From: Bdellovibrionaceae bacterium UBA2339
GTDB taxonomy: Bacteria; Bdellovibrionota; Bdellovibrionia; Bdellovibrionales; JAMPXM01
NCBI GenBank assembly: GCA_002344785.1
Contig: DDUL01000046.1
Location: 1 to 40,130 of the forward strand
Length of the DNA stretch: 40,130 bases
Direction of reading: 5' to 3'
In this document: positions 1 through 8,766 of the stretch, one piece after another
Position numbering within the stretch: the first letter of the stretch is position 1
Layout of the letters: the number at the start of each line of letters is the position of its first letter
Program-made: the position numbers and the translations under genes
The notes under the pieces: model-generated
The model's database searches: none
Told to the model about the DNA's origin: nothing
Seen by the model: only the letters and a program-made list of their open reading frames with translations

Positions 1-21
1 CAACCCCAATGGAGACGAAGC

Positions 22-855
22 ATGAAGAATGATGCGCGGACTTATCAAATCGCGATGCTCGGAAGCTTTGTGATTTTGGGATTTTTTGTTTTGGGTTTTG
101 AGTTCTCGCCCCTGCAGGTGTTTTTGACGATCACGGCAGGACTCGGCACGCAGCTAATTGCTGAGATGCTCTGGGCGAAAAAGCGCTGGTCCGAGATCGA
201 GTGGCGAAGCGCTCTGATCACGACCTTTTCTCTCTGTTTGTTACTGCGCTCCAATAATCCACTGTGGTGGATCGCCGGCAGTTCCATCGCCATGCTATCC
301 AAATTCACACTGAGGTGGGATGGTCGACACATTTATAATCCCGCGAACTTCGCCTTGGGCGCGTGCTTGCTTCTGAGCGGCGGCGAAGTTTGGATCGCTG
401 CGGGTCAGTGGGGCTCGGTCGCGGTGATCGCCTTCATCGTGCTGATTGCGGGAGGCTTTGTCGCACATCGCGCTTTGCGAAGTGACGTGAGCCTGTATTT
501 CTTGGCGTTTTGGTGCATGGCCTTGGGCTATCGCATGTTTGTCCTTCACGAGCCCTGGCCGATTCAACTCAATCGCTTGGAAAATGGCGCGCTCTTACTG
601 TTCACCTTCTTCATGATTTCAGATCCGCGCACAACTCCCGTCGCTCGTCCGGCGCGAATCATCTTCGCGGCTCTGGTCGCAGCGGGGGCTTACTACATTC
701 AATTTAAAATGTTCCGCACCAATGGCTTGATTTGGTCGCTGTTGATTTTCTCTAGCCTCGTGCCGCTGATGAATCGGATCTGGCGGGCGGAGAAGTTTGA
801 ATGGGAAAAAACGGTGGGACAGCTGTGGCCGGGGGCGCGAAGTCAGCCAACTTAA
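22..855 (+). CDS. RnfD/NqrB-like integral membrane protein
   Basis: A 277-residue protein made largely of hydrophobic segments. The stretch RWDGRHIYNPANFAL (about residues 99-113) and the later MISDPRTTP (about 199-207) resemble the conserved 'NPA' and 'DP.T.P' blocks of the NQR2/RnfD/RnfE membrane subunit family. Family members carry flavin and help couple electron transfer to ion movement across the inner membrane. I do not see the usual flavinylation Thr motif (SGAT type), and no other rnf or nqr subunit lies in the window, so this is probably one of the stand-alone RnfD-like proteins of unknown partner. The start has a GGAG element 8 bases upstream. The next gene is convergent, 29 bases away. 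Confidence 0.7.
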   Translation: MKNDARTYQIAMLGSFVILGFFVLGFEFSPLQVFLTITAGLGTQLIAEMLWAKKRWSEIEWRSALITTFSLCLLLRSNNPLWWIAGSSIAMLSKFTLRWDGRHIYNPANFALGACLLLSGGEVWIAAGQWGSVAVIAFIVLIAGGFVAHRALRSDVSLYFLAFWCMALGYRMFVLHEPWPIQLNRLENGALLLFTFFMISDPRTTPVARPARIIFAALVAAGAYYIQFKMFRTNGLIWSLLIFSSLVPLMNRIWRAEKFEWEKTVGQLWPGARSQPT

Positions 856-884
856 GCCGCGCACTCAAGCCACAAGTCGCGCGG

Positions 885-1850
885 TCAGCGAGCGGGACGC
901 CGTCCCGCCGCGCGCGCTGCCTGCTCACGTCGGAGCTGCTCACCCAGCCAAAAACCATGAGCTGAGTCCGGATCAACACCGTAATAAGGCCAATGGGCCG
1001 CACTGGGATGTGACGCAATCATTGCAGCCGGCGCTCTCGCCGCACGCGACGGCGGCGGAAGTCGGCCAGCGACTTGCGTTGCGCTTGGCGCTTGCGGTCG
1101 TCCCACACCAGGTGTGCGACCTTGCTGCGCCATCATCGTCGCCGGCGCGCCGCCGGGCTGACCAGATCCGCAATCTCGCCCAGGCTCTTGGCCTCCGAAC
1201 ATGCGTCGCAAATGCTGATAGGCAGCTTGGCAACCTGGATGCCGTCTCAAGCGATCAGGCTGCAACACATACGCGGCGAACACTTCGGCGAACTCTTCGC
1301 GTTTCTGCTGATGTGCCGAGTGCGGACGCCCTGACATGGAATGCGTGCAGTACTGAGAAATTCGGCAGCCACCGGGGTAACCGCGATAGCCTCCGCGATT
1401 TCCCACATAGTGGCCGATCTCATGCACCAAGAGGCCCGTGCCATAGCTACCAATGATGTTGTTCTCTTGCACTCGCGCACCTGGCGCACACCGACGCGCG
1501 ATCTCCACGGCGCCACTCATCTGAGATGCGGGCAGACAGCCGCCATCCGTGCGAGGTCGCCCGAGTGTTTCCTTGAAGCGAATTTGTAATCCTCGAAGTT
1601 CGCTGAGGCGCCCGCCGCCAGCCAAGGCATTGATGCGACCGATTGCGGAATGCACCAAGCGCTGCTCATCGCCACGAGCGCCACTCACCGTCACGCCACT
1701 TCGCTGAGTGGCATCTGAAGAGCCCGGCGCGCGCGCGACACATGCGCGATTCTGTGATTCAAGGCTCGCCACCATCGCCAACTGCTGGGCTTCGATTCGC
1801 TCTGTGCCGTGCAGGGCTCCGTAAATGATCACGAGAACACCAAAGCTCAT
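885..1850 (-). CDS. Secreted zinc metallopeptidase-like protein (HEIGH motif)
   Basis: About 321 residues, starting at an ATG that gives a signal peptide (MSFGVLVIIYGALHG... ending near IEAQ). The frame stays open upstream to a GTG at 1970, but that start would put residues before the hydrophobic segment and place a palindromic operator inside the gene, so 1850 is preferred. HEIGH (H143, E144, H147) fits the HExxH zinc site, and the following REEFAEVFAAY around residues 184-194 offers a Glu as third ligand. Many cysteines suggest a disulfide-bonded extracytoplasmic enzyme. The C-terminal third is Ala/Pro/Arg-rich and probably disordered. The substrate is unknown. A metallopeptidase is likely from motif spacing; I cannot name a family. 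Confidence 0.72.
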   Translation of the reverse strand: MSFGVLVIIYGALHGTERIEAQQLAMVASLESQNRACVARAPGSSDATQRSGVTVSGARGDEQRLVHSAIGRINALAGGGRLSELRGLQIRFKETLGRPRTDGGCLPASQMSGAVEIARRCAPGARVQENNIIGSYGTGLLVHEIGHYVGNRGGYRGYPGGCRISQYCTHSMSGRPHSAHQQKREEFAEVFAAYVLQPDRLRRHPGCQAAYQHLRRMFGGQEPGRDCGSGQPGGAPATMMAQQGRTPGVGRPQAPSATQVAGRLPPPSRAARAPAAMIASHPSAAHWPYYGVDPDSAHGFWLGEQLRREQAARAAGRRPAR

Positions 1851-2153
1851 TCGCCCGAGGCCTCGGCGACTTTCTTGCCCATGGTGCGCATGAGGAGAGG
1901 ATTCCAAATTGTCTTTGTGTGCTAAGAACTGTCTCAAAATGAGACCCCCAAATTCAGAGTCAAGCATCACTCAGCGCTTCACCACTCCGTTGAAGCAAAA
2001 CGAAGTCCTGCGAGATGCGCTTGCATGAAAAGCTAAGCTCGGCTGGCGACACGCGCCTGCGTGGGCTCACAACAGCTGTCGATAGAGTGCACACCTGAGG
2101 CGTCAGCCAAACCTAAGACGAAAGTAAAGGCCGACGCCCCCAAACCGAATGGC
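1851..2153. other. Intergenic region with one palindrome
   Basis: About 300 bases between two minus-strand genes. The only clear content is the palindrome at 1931-1945 and a possible -35 hexamer on the minus strand at 1958-1963. I see no further gene or RNA. Confidence 0.5.
1931..1963 (-). promoter_or_regulatory. Palindromic operator with -35-like hexamer
   Basis: GTCTCA-AAA-TGAGAC at 1931-1945 is a perfect inverted repeat of 6-base arms. On the minus strand TTGACT (1963 to 1958) lies 12 bases upstream of it. The same TTGAC-plus-12-base arrangement precedes a related palindrome before lon. It sits about 80 bases upstream of the metallopeptidase start and probably controls that gene. Confidence 0.5.
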
Positions 2154-3494
2154 TCAAAGCGGCCAGAGATTGATGAATAGCAAATATAGAGTCGCGGTGA
2201 CCAAAGTTGGAATCACTGCACCCAGAAATAGATACTGCGGTTTGATTCCCGACTCACCGAACTGACCACTCAAGATTCCGTAGCCCGCCGGGTTCGGCGC
2301 GTTGGCGATTACCGTAAGACCACCACCTGTCACAGCTCCGGCGATGATGGAGTATTTCGATGCCGTCGAGAGATCTGGAACGAGCGTCGCCAAATATGCC
2401 AGTGCGGCGTTATCCGTGACCGCCGTCAGGCCGGTCGCTGCCCAGAAGAGCGCGTTGCTCCCCATCGACTGCAAAATCGGCGAAAGCCACCAGCCCTGTC
2501 CGCCCCCAAGCACCACAAGACCTGCGAGGAAGTATCCGACCAACATGCCTTCTTTGATCTGCAAGGGCCCCTGGTATTTCTTGGTCGCCACAGTCATGCC
2601 GAGAAACATCATGAAGACGCCCGCGACGATCACGGGATAATGCGCGCCTAGCACCAGCATGCCGACGGCGACAAAATGTGCAAGCGATAGCCAAAGTGGA
2701 GTCTTCAAGCCTTGTTGCGCTTGAGTTTTGCCAGCGGCCTCGCCACTCATGTGCTTGAGTTCACGTGCGAAGAACATACACAGACCCAACGCATTGATGA
2801 AGCAAGCCGTCGCCGCTTTCCATCCGAAGTGCGTGAGCATGTACCAGGTATCCCATTTCCACGGCCCCGCCACCATCAGCACGGGAGGCGCCGCGAAGCT
2901 GGTGAGCGTTCCGCCGACGGATACGTTCACGAACAGCACGCCGATCATCGCGTACTTGAGTCGCGTCGATCGCGTGCGCGCAAAAAAGTCGTCGCGCAAA
3001 AGCAAAGCGCAAATCGTCATGGCCGCGGGCTCGGTGATGAAACTTCCGGAGAGAGGGCCCAAGAACAAAATCGTGAAGAGTTTGGCCGAGGCCGCAGGCA
3101 CACGCAGAGCTTCGTGAATCAAGTTGGCGATCGCCCGGGTCACGCGCTCCACGACGCCGGTCACGGGGCGTGTCGCGCAGGTGACCATGATCGCGAAGAC
3201 GAAGATCGCTTCGGTGAAGTTTCGCGACTCAAGATAGTGAATCGTCGGTTTGAATCCGAAGTTCAGGATCGCCCAGCCGACGAGGATCGAACCCCAAATT
3301 CCAAACACGACTTCGACTTCGCCGAGCAAATGCAGGAGCTGATGGCGAACGCTGTCGGCGGGATACTTGTGCGCCCAATGTCTGAGGCTTGCCGCCACAA
3401 AGGTGTGCAAGACGGCAATTCCAAAAAGCACCGCGCACCAAGTTTGAAAGCTGCTGACATCGAGAAGATTGAGGAGCCCTTGATTTGTTTCCAT
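2154..3494 (-). CDS. Putative Na+/H+ antiporter (PF07399-like)
   Basis: About 446 residues with roughly ten hydrophobic segments spread over the whole length. It resembles the 'putative Na+/H+ antiporter' family (formerly DUF1504). Recognisable stretches are GPLSGSFITEPAAMTICALLL, VNVSVGGTLTSFAAPPVLM and TGLTAVTDNAALAYL, each with polar or charged residues inside membrane segments as in ion transporters of the ArsB/NhaD superfamily. It is an inner-membrane protein; the transported ion is inferred from the family only. The frame can start at a TTG at 3539, but the ATG at 3494 gives a normal N-terminus. No clear ribosome binding site precedes either. Confidence 0.72.
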   Translation of the reverse strand: METNQGLLNLLDVSSFQTWCAVLFGIAVLHTFVAASLRHWAHKYPADSVRHQLLHLLGEVEVVFGIWGSILVGWAILNFGFKPTIHYLESRNFTEAIFVFAIMVTCATRPVTGVVERVTRAIANLIHEALRVPAASAKLFTILFLGPLSGSFITEPAAMTICALLLRDDFFARTRSTRLKYAMIGVLFVNVSVGGTLTSFAAPPVLMVAGPWKWDTWYMLTHFGWKAATACFINALGLCMFFARELKHMSGEAAGKTQAQQGLKTPLWLSLAHFVAVGMLVLGAHYPVIVAGVFMMFLGMTVATKKYQGPLQIKEGMLVGYFLAGLVVLGGGQGWWLSPILQSMGSNALFWAATGLTAVTDNAALAYLATLVPDLSTASKYSIIAGAVTGGGLTVIANAPNPAGYGILSGQFGESGIKPQYLFLGAVIPTLVTATLYLLFINLWPL

Positions 3495-3550
3495 GCGCGA
3501 ACGATAGCGAAGACCTAGGGAAAAATCACAGAAAATCAAAGCTCAAACGC

Positions 3551-3577
3551 GGGTGAAGGGCATGATGCCCCTCACCC
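3551..3577 (-). terminator. Hairpin downstream of the 4399-3647 gene
   Basis: GGGTGA pairs with TCACCC and GGGC with GCCC, giving a two-part stem around an ATGAT loop. On the minus strand it lies about 70 bases past the stop of the preceding gene and is followed by a moderately T-rich stretch, so it may end that transcript. Confidence 0.4.
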
Positions 3578-3646
3578 CCTCGCGGTCAGCCGATCCACTG
3601 CCTTGAGATTCAGCAGCTCGAAAGTTTGCCGAAGAACTGGGGCGGT

Positions 3647-4399
3647 TTATTGGTCGTCGCGCGAAGTCTCTTGGTCCCCGTCAAAGACATAGGGCACCTC
3701 ACGATCGTGATGCGGCGGTTCGTTGGGTTCAGGTGAAGGTGCGGGCGTCGCCGCGGGTGTAGGCCGCGTATTCCAAGGCGCCCAAGGAGCACCGCCGCCC
3801 TGGCCAGGCTCAGGCGAAGGTTCTGGCTCTGGCGAAGGCTCGACGGCGACCTCACCCATCAGCATAGTCGGCTCCTGAGAATCTGAGGACTCGGCAATCG
3901 GGGCCGCAATTTTACCCGTGATGAAGTGAATCTGCTGCAAGTCTCTCCGACTCTTCGCGAATGCGGAGACACCCGATAGCCAGCTGCTGCCTCCAGCCCA
4001 AACCGCAAATAAGGTCACGGCGATTTTCATTCTCAAGCGCTGCAGACGCGTGCGCCCCGGACGACAATCGCTGGTCATCACTTTGCCATCCGCGCGCCGA
4101 TAAAAACGGGCGCAAACTCGCTCGCCTTTGTGAGCACGCGCAATCAACGCCCGCGCTTCATCCGCTGTCATTTCTGAGAGATTGAAGACTTTCATTTGGC
4201 AGCTACCGCAGTCGCGCACGCGCTGATCGCCTCGCATTCGATTCCAGTCCTCAGAACAAGGTGCCGCCACACGCAAATTCGCCAAGGGGTCCACGCTACG
4301 CTTTGAGCGCCCAAAGAGCTCCCCCCATCCCCGTCGAGCGCCGCTGTGCGGACGAAAGTCTGTATCATTTTGAGACGTCGTTAAGTTCTTTGAGTTCAT
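3647..4399 (-). CDS. Single-pass membrane protein with conserved CxxC-type N-terminal domain
   Basis: A 250-residue protein of a family I recognise by sequence pattern but cannot assign a role. The N-terminal block (about residues 43-115) has APCSEDWNRM, then GDQRVRDCGSCQMKVFNLSE, MTADEARAL and later CARFYRRADG and SDC. The four spaced cysteines suggest metal binding or redox sensing on the cytoplasmic side. One membrane segment follows (about 125-147). The C-terminal 90 residues are rich in Pro, Glu and Ser (repeated PEPSPEP) and would lie in the periplasm, perhaps spanning the cell wall. The start is secure: AGGAGGT lies just upstream of the ATG. An imperfect copy of the window's recurring palindrome lies within codons 9-13. 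Confidence 0.65.
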   Translation of the reverse strand: MNSKNLTTSQNDTDFRPHSGARRGWGELFGRSKRSVDPLANLRVAAPCSEDWNRMRGDQRVRDCGSCQMKVFNLSEMTADEARALIARAHKGERVCARFYRRADGKVMTSDCRPGRTRLQRLRMKIAVTLFAVWAGGSSWLSGVSAFAKSRRDLQQIHFITGKIAAPIAESSDSQEPTMLMGEVAVEPSPEPEPSPEPGQGGGAPWAPWNTRPTPAATPAPSPEPNEPPHHDREVPYVFDGDQETSRDDQ

Positions 4400-4576
4400 G
4401 AGGACCTCCTCGATTCAAGCAGGTTCAACTTGCGAACACCTCTTCAAATTCAATTCGACGCTTCTATGACGATCGAGGGGCGGGTTTTATTAGGCGAAAA
4501 CCGAAATTATTTTTTAGGGTGCGGGATTGGACCAAATCGAGCCTTGAGCTCGACACCCAATTTGAGACAATGAGCT

Positions 4577-5269
4577 ATGCCGAGCTCACTATCCTTGGAT
4601 CCCGTTCGACCCGCTTCCAGAGCCCTATCCAATCTCTTCCTGCTCCATTGCGGTCTCAGCTTTGCGCTGGCCTTTGCGACATCGCAAAACGCCTCGGCTG
4701 AGCGACTCGCCCGCGAGTCTGTGACAAATCGACAAGCGCCTGCGGCCACGACGGCCCAGGCACCTCGCTCGTGTGCGATTGCGGATCGCTTTCAACAAAG
4801 TGAAGTCAGTGCCAGCATCGCTCGTCACATCGAGCGCATCGGCGGACGTGTCAGCACTTCCAGCGGCCGTTGCTACACAGCCGTGCAGAACGCGCTTCAT
4901 CGCGCCGGCGCCATTCCCTATTCGGGCATCGGCGCAGCAGCCCGCGAGGCGGAGACACATCTTTCGCAATTTGGCTTTGTGAACCTCATGACGGATCCAG
5001 GATGTCGAGATCGCTTTCGCACTCCCGCCGACGCTCCCGACGGCGCGATTCTCGTCTATCGAGGCGGCAACTGCCCGCCCGCACGCCGCATACTCTGTGG
5101 ACGCGAAGATTGTGGTCACGTGGAAATTCGCGTCGGCTCGCGCTACATCAGCGACTTCGCCAGCGCAAATCCCGTCACCGGATCGCCCGAGGCCACTCAA
5201 GGCGGCGGGCAACGCTGCCCTGCTGGTCAAGGCTTCGAACTGATCGGCATCCTCGTCCCGCAAAACTAA
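4577..5269 (+). CDS. Secreted papain-fold (NlpC/P60- or CHAP-like) protein
   Basis: A 230-residue exported protein. The N-terminus has an unusually long polar region (about 18 residues) before a hydrophobic segment ending in NASA, a likely signal peptidase site. The mature part has the layout of a small cysteine amidase: GRCYTAVQNAL with C99 at the start of a helix, DAPDGAILVYRGG typical of the strand before the His, and CGHVEIRV with H181. This fits enzymes that cut peptidoglycan peptides or amides, although no family signature beyond Cys and His is conclusive. Additional cysteines probably form disulfides. No ribosome binding site is obvious. TGAGACAATGA lies 4 bases before the start. A strong terminator follows. 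Confidence 0.6.
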   Translation: MPSSLSLDPVRPASRALSNLFLLHCGLSFALAFATSQNASAERLARESVTNRQAPAATTAQAPRSCAIADRFQQSEVSASIARHIERIGGRVSTSSGRCYTAVQNALHRAGAIPYSGIGAAAREAETHLSQFGFVNLMTDPGCRDRFRTPADAPDGAILVYRGGNCPPARRILCGREDCGHVEIRVGSRYISDFASANPVTGSPEATQGGGQRCPAGQGFELIGILVPQN

Positions 5270-5271
5270 TT

Positions 5272-5302
5272 GCGGCGAGGTTTTCACCTCGCCGCTTCTG
5301 TT
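5272..5302 (+). terminator. Rho-independent terminator between convergent genes
   Basis: GCGGCGAGG (5272-5280) pairs perfectly with CCTCGCCGC (5287-5295) around a TTTTCA loop, followed by TTCTGTT. It lies 3 bases after the papain-fold gene. Confidence 0.75.
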
Positions 5303-5335
5303 CATAATTCCGAATTGGTCTTCGTGTCGGCTTGA

Positions 5336-5362
5336 GCGTTGGCGTTAGCGTTGGCCTTGGCG
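5336..5362 (-). repeat. Hexanucleotide repeat at the VWA gene's end
   Basis: GCGTTG, GCGTTA, GCGTTG, GCCTTG and GCG in a row. In the VWA gene's frame it reads Gln-Arg and provides the stop (TAA from GCGTTA). One frame over it reads (Ala-Asn)n, as in the PAP2 tail. Confidence 0.55.
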
Positions 5363-7570
5363 CAAGCTCTGCGCCCGCTTCACAAGCTCCACAAACTCTT
5401 GGCGATACTCATCACCAGAAGACGTCGCCGACGCCGTTTGCAGAACCTGCGCGAGTGACCAGTCGCCGTGATGCTTTGATCCGCGCAAAATCATACCAAA
5501 GCCCGCCACACTCGCCGCGAACCGATGATCGCGCGAGGCCTCGCCAAAAGACTTCGTCGACTTCTGCACCGGCACTTCGATCTTGTCGCTCACATCGCCG
5601 TCGGGCTTCTTGAAGCGAAGCTTCACCGTCAGAAGTTCGGAAGAACCCGACACAGCCGTTGCCTCGCTGGATGCCGCTTGATACTTGAGCGCATCCACCT
5701 GGGGCGAGGTCACAGGGCTCACCACGCCGACCGGCACGATCTCATAAATCGCTGTGACCGTGTGGCCTTCGCCAATCTCGCCGGCATCTTTTTTGTCGTC
5801 GTTAAAGTCTTCGGCGGCGAGCATTCGCGACTCATAACCGATCAAGCGATACGACTGCACTTGCGCGGGATTGAACTCAAGCTGCAACTTCACGTCTTTG
5901 GCGATGGTGTTGAGCGTGCCACCGGCTTGCTCCACCAACACGCGCCGCGCTTCGCGGACGGAGTCGATGTAAGCCGCCACACCGTTTCCTTTTTGCGCCA
6001 AAGTCTGCATCATGCTGTCTTTGTAATTCCCCATGCCGAAACCGAGGACACTCAAGAACACACCGGACTTCGCTTTTTCTTCAATCAAGCGCTGCATGCC
6101 GCCCTCGCTGGAGACACCGACGTTGAAGTCGCCGTCCGTCGCCAGGATCACGCGATTGATACCGCCCTTGATGAAGTTCTCCTCGGCCACTTGGTAAGCC
6201 TGTCGCAATCCGCCTTCACCGTTGGTCGAGCCACCGGCCTGCAAGCGATCCAAGGCTTCCAGAATGCGCGTCTTGTTTTCACCCGAGGTCGGCGGCAGCA
6301 CCAAACCTGTGCTGCTGGCGTAGACGACGATGGAGATCTTGTCTTTGGCGCGCATCTGATCGACGAGCATCTTCAAAGCGCGACGAGCCAGCGGCAACTT
6401 CGTGGGATCTTCCATCGAGCCTGACACATCGACAAGGAACACCAAGTTCGAGGCCGGGCGTGCTGAGGCTGGCATCTCGCGGCCCTTTAGGGCGATTCGC
6501 AAGAGCTGATGCTGAGGCGTCCAAGGCGACTGAGAAATTTCCGTCGTCACCGAGAAAGGACGTCCATCGCGCGGCTGTGGAAGTTCGTACTTAAAGTAGT
6601 TCACCATCTCTTCGATGCGAACCGCATCGGGCTGGGGCATTTGTCCAGCCACAAGCAGACGCCGCACATTCGCATAACTGGCCGTGTCCACATCGACGGA
6701 GAACGTCGAGAGCGGCTGATCTTTGACGAGCTTGAACTCGTTTTCGACGATGGGAGAATAGGCTTCGGTGTTGTGAGCGACGTCAACCGCAGCACGCGAC
6801 TCCTTCTTCATCTTCGCCGGCACACCTCGTCCGGGCGCTAGCGCCGCGAACGAATCACTTTTAGCTTCACGCGCGCGCGACAAGCCACCCATGCGCACGG
6901 CGGATGGGCTCATCGGTGCGGCCACTTTTGCGGACGGCGGTGGAGCGGCCGCAATACTTTGATCCAGCAAACTCGAATCCGCTTCTTCCAACATCGCCTC
7001 GCCTTCCGCATCGGCGGCAAGCTCCGCGGGTGCCTGCGGGGAGCCGGCCAAAAGCTGTGCTGGAGGCTGAGCCGACTGGGCCTGTCCCCGCTTCGCCATC
7101 TCGGCTTGCGAAGCCACAGGATGATTCGAGTCCACGGCTGCAGGTAAATTTTCGGCCAATTGCTGATCCGCCATGTGCTGCGCCGGTTCTGGTCGCGAGA
7201 CGGCCTGAAAGCGTTGGAAGCTCGGCATCGCCATGTAACCGACAAAGACCAAGGCCATGCTGCCCGCAAAGGCGAAACCGACCCACTTGAACCATCGCGC
7301 ACCCGCCGACTTGCGATCGAGCGTTTTGGCGAAGATCTGCTCGCGTTCGGCCACGCTCAGATGTGGAGTGGCCTGGCTTTCAAGCTTGATGGCCTCGCGA
7401 ACATCGCCCGCGACCTCGCGAATCTCTTCGACTTGCTTCTTCAACTCCGGATCTTTCTCGATTTCCTGTGCCATGAGTCTTGCCTCCTCACCTTCGAGCT
7501 CACCGAGCGCAAAGGCCGTTAGTCGTGGATCGTCAACACCAAAAATTTTGGGGTCGCGTGAGTCCGTCAT
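5345..7570 (-). CDS. Membrane protein fusing anti-sigma-like N-terminus to von Willebrand A domain (YfbK-like)
   Basis: 741 residues. The first 75 (DDPRLTAFALGELEGEEARLMAQ...) look like the cytoplasmic part of an anti-sigma factor. A membrane segment follows (about 86-108), then a Pro/Ala/Gln-rich linker to about residue 260. After that come the von Willebrand N-terminal region (NTEAYSPIVENEFKLV... VDVDTASYANVRR), a VWA domain with the metal site DVSGS (D381) and ATDGDFNVG, and a C-terminal DUF3520-type domain (EFNPAQVQSYRLIGYE, LLTVKLRFKKPDGD). The extracytoplasmic VWA part probably binds a ligand or partner. The start ATG overlaps the stop of the upstream sigma factor gene by 4 bases, supporting a sigma/anti-sigma pair. 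The stop codon falls inside a GCGTTG hexamer repeat. Confidence 0.82.
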   Translation of the reverse strand: MTDSRDPKIFGVDDPRLTAFALGELEGEEARLMAQEIEKDPELKKQVEEIREVAGDVREAIKLESQATPHLSVAEREQIFAKTLDRKSAGARWFKWVGFAFAGSMALVFVGYMAMPSFQRFQAVSRPEPAQHMADQQLAENLPAAVDSNHPVASQAEMAKRGQAQSAQPPAQLLAGSPQAPAELAADAEGEAMLEEADSSLLDQSIAAAPPPSAKVAAPMSPSAVRMGGLSRAREAKSDSFAALAPGRGVPAKMKKESRAAVDVAHNTEAYSPIVENEFKLVKDQPLSTFSVDVDTASYANVRRLLVAGQMPQPDAVRIEEMVNYFKYELPQPRDGRPFSVTTEISQSPWTPQHQLLRIALKGREMPASARPASNLVFLVDVSGSMEDPTKLPLARRALKMLVDQMRAKDKISIVVYASSTGLVLPPTSGENKTRILEALDRLQAGGSTNGEGGLRQAYQVAEENFIKGGINRVILATDGDFNVGVSSEGGMQRLIEEKAKSGVFLSVLGFGMGNYKDSMMQTLAQKGNGVAAYIDSVREARRVLVEQAGGTLNTIAKDVKLQLEFNPAQVQSYRLIGYESRMLAAEDFNDDKKDAGEIGEGHTVTAIYEIVPVGVVSPVTSPQVDALKYQAASSEATAVSGSSELLTVKLRFKKPDGDVSDKIEVPVQKSTKSFGEASRDHRFAASVAGFGMILRGSKHHGDWSLAQVLQTASATSSGDEYRQEFVELVKRAQSLRQGQR

Positions 7571-8139
7571 GGACGACCTCCTTTCGATGCGGCCGCGGAA
7601 CTTGCGGCCACTTCGGCACCCGACATGGACACCGAAGCTGAAGACCTGAGGAACTTCATGGCTTGATGGATCAGTACACCGACATGGGACACCGAAAGCC
7701 CCGTGATGGCGCTGATCTCTTTGTAGCTAAATCCTTCGAGAAACTTGAGTCGAACGACTTCCTCCTCTTTAGGTGCGAGTTGACGAAGCGCTTGTTGAAG
7801 AGCCGCCATTTGTTGACGGCGATCGAGGTCTTCTTCGGGGGTCGGCGAGCGCAAAGTTTGCGCGCTTGCCACACCGACGGTAGTTTCATCGAAACTCTCC
7901 GCATCTTTCCCGAGCTGACCTTTTTTCTTGAGTTGATCCAGCGCCATATTCCGACTCACACAAAAGAGCCAAGCCTTCTCGCGGCCCTGAAGCTCCTGCA
8001 TGTCCTCCTTCCAAAGTCGGAGAAAACTCTCTTGGACGATTTCAGCCGCCGTCGCCCGATCCACGTAGCGAGACACGTAACGCAACAGCGCGCCTTCGTG
8101 TTCTCGAACCATGGTCTTGAGCCACTTCGCCGAATCCAA
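7567..8139 (-). CDS. ECF-type RNA polymerase sigma factor
   Basis: About 190 residues. Region 2 is seen in ALLRYVSRYVDRATAAEIVQ, SFLRLWK and the later KAWLFCVSRNMALDQLKKK. Region 4 is LRQLAPKEEEVVRLKFLEG followed by FSYKEISAITGLSVSHVGVL, a helix-turn-helix for the -35 element. This is a group IV sigma factor. I chose the TTG at 8139 because AGGAGAAGG (minus strand, 8154-8146) sits 6 bases upstream. A longer frame from TTG 8193 lacks such a site, and an ATG at 8112 would cut into region 2. It overlaps the VWA gene downstream by 4 bases, so the two are translationally coupled and the partner probably restrains it. Confidence 0.88.
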   Translation of the reverse strand: MDSAKWLKTMVREHEGALLRYVSRYVDRATAAEIVQESFLRLWKEDMQELQGREKAWLFCVSRNMALDQLKKKGQLGKDAESFDETTVGVASAQTLRSPTPEEDLDRRQQMAALQQALRQLAPKEEEVVRLKFLEGFSYKEISAITGLSVSHVGVLIHQAMKFLRSSASVSMSGAEVAASSAAASKGGRP

Positions 8140-8272
8140 GCGAGACCTTCTCCTGTTATGACCTGGGGCTCTCCATCCCTTGCGGGATTTCAAGACTCAC
8201 CATGCCCTTCGAAAGGGACAACGAGTCGGAACGGATTTTCTTAAAACTTTTTTTGGCTTTGATCCTGAACCA

Positions 8273-8285
8273 TCTCAGAATGAGA
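8273..8285 (+). promoter_or_regulatory. Palindromic operator TCTCA-GAA-TGAGA
   Basis: A perfect copy of the recurring 5-N3-5 palindrome in the divergent region between the sigma factor (start 8139) and the small exported protein starting at 8386. It could serve either gene. TTGGCT lies 14 bases upstream on the plus strand. Confidence 0.5.
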
Positions 8286-8385
8286 CAATGAACCAGTCAA
8301 TGCGGATTTGTCGCGTAAGGCTCGGCAATTGTTGTTGGCCACAGCCGAAGCTTTCGCCGCGAATTTCGTAAAAAGGGGTCTGAAG

Positions 8386-8766
8386 GTGAAACGTGCGTTG
8401 ATCGCTGTAATTTGCTTTTTGTGTGGATTCCTCGCGAGCTCCGCTTTGAACTATTATGTTGGTCGACGCGAAATAGTCCTACCGACGAGTTATAAAATGT
8501 CTGCCCATGAGGAAAGGACCTTAGATCGATTTTCAGCGGTATCGAAAGAAGTGGCTGCTGGAAACAGCCGTGGAATCGAGAGTCTTATAGAGTTCAAATC
8601 AACAATCGACGAATTGAACTCATTCAGTCCGACCATCGGCTCAAACATCATATGGTTGAGCGCTGAGCTTGGGGACGCAGAGAGTATGAGCATACTATCC
8701 CAGAACTCTGACGCTCGAATCGCCAGCTATTGGCGCCGACGTCTAGAACTTGCGAGAGCCAAATGA
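8386..8766 (+). CDS. Small membrane-anchored or exported protein, unknown
   Basis: 126 residues from a GTG with AAAGGGG 7 bases upstream. The N-terminus KRALIAVICFLCGFLASSALNYY is a membrane anchor or signal, followed by a soluble helical part (SAHEERTLDRFSAVSKEV..., LIEFKSTIDEL). No lipobox is seen. The region is visibly more AT-rich than its neighbours, suggesting acquired or fast-evolving DNA. The frame extends upstream to an ATG at 8308, but the GTG start fits the signal better. The stop overlaps the next start (ATGA), so both genes are coupled. I recognise no family. Confidence 0.6.
   Translation: MKRALIAVICFLCGFLASSALNYYVGRREIVLPTSYKMSAHEERTLDRFSAVSKEVAAGNSRGIESLIEFKSTIDELNSFSPTIGSNIIWLSAELGDAESMSILSQNSDARIASYWRRRLELARAK

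Noticed and set aside
892..908. GCGGGAC-GCC-GTCCCGC hairpin as a terminator
   Set aside because: It lies within the C-terminal codons of the metallopeptidase gene and has no T-run on either side.
797..1456. A 219-codon plus-strand frame opposite the metallopeptidase
   Set aside because: Its translation is low-complexity Arg/Ala/His-rich, while the minus strand carries a signal peptide and the HEIGH motif.
8274..8290. LexA box
   Set aside because: The reported Bdellovibrio LexA site is TTAC-N3-GTAA and the E. coli type is CTGT-N8-ACAG. The palindrome here fits neither, although the 5-N3-5 layout is similar.
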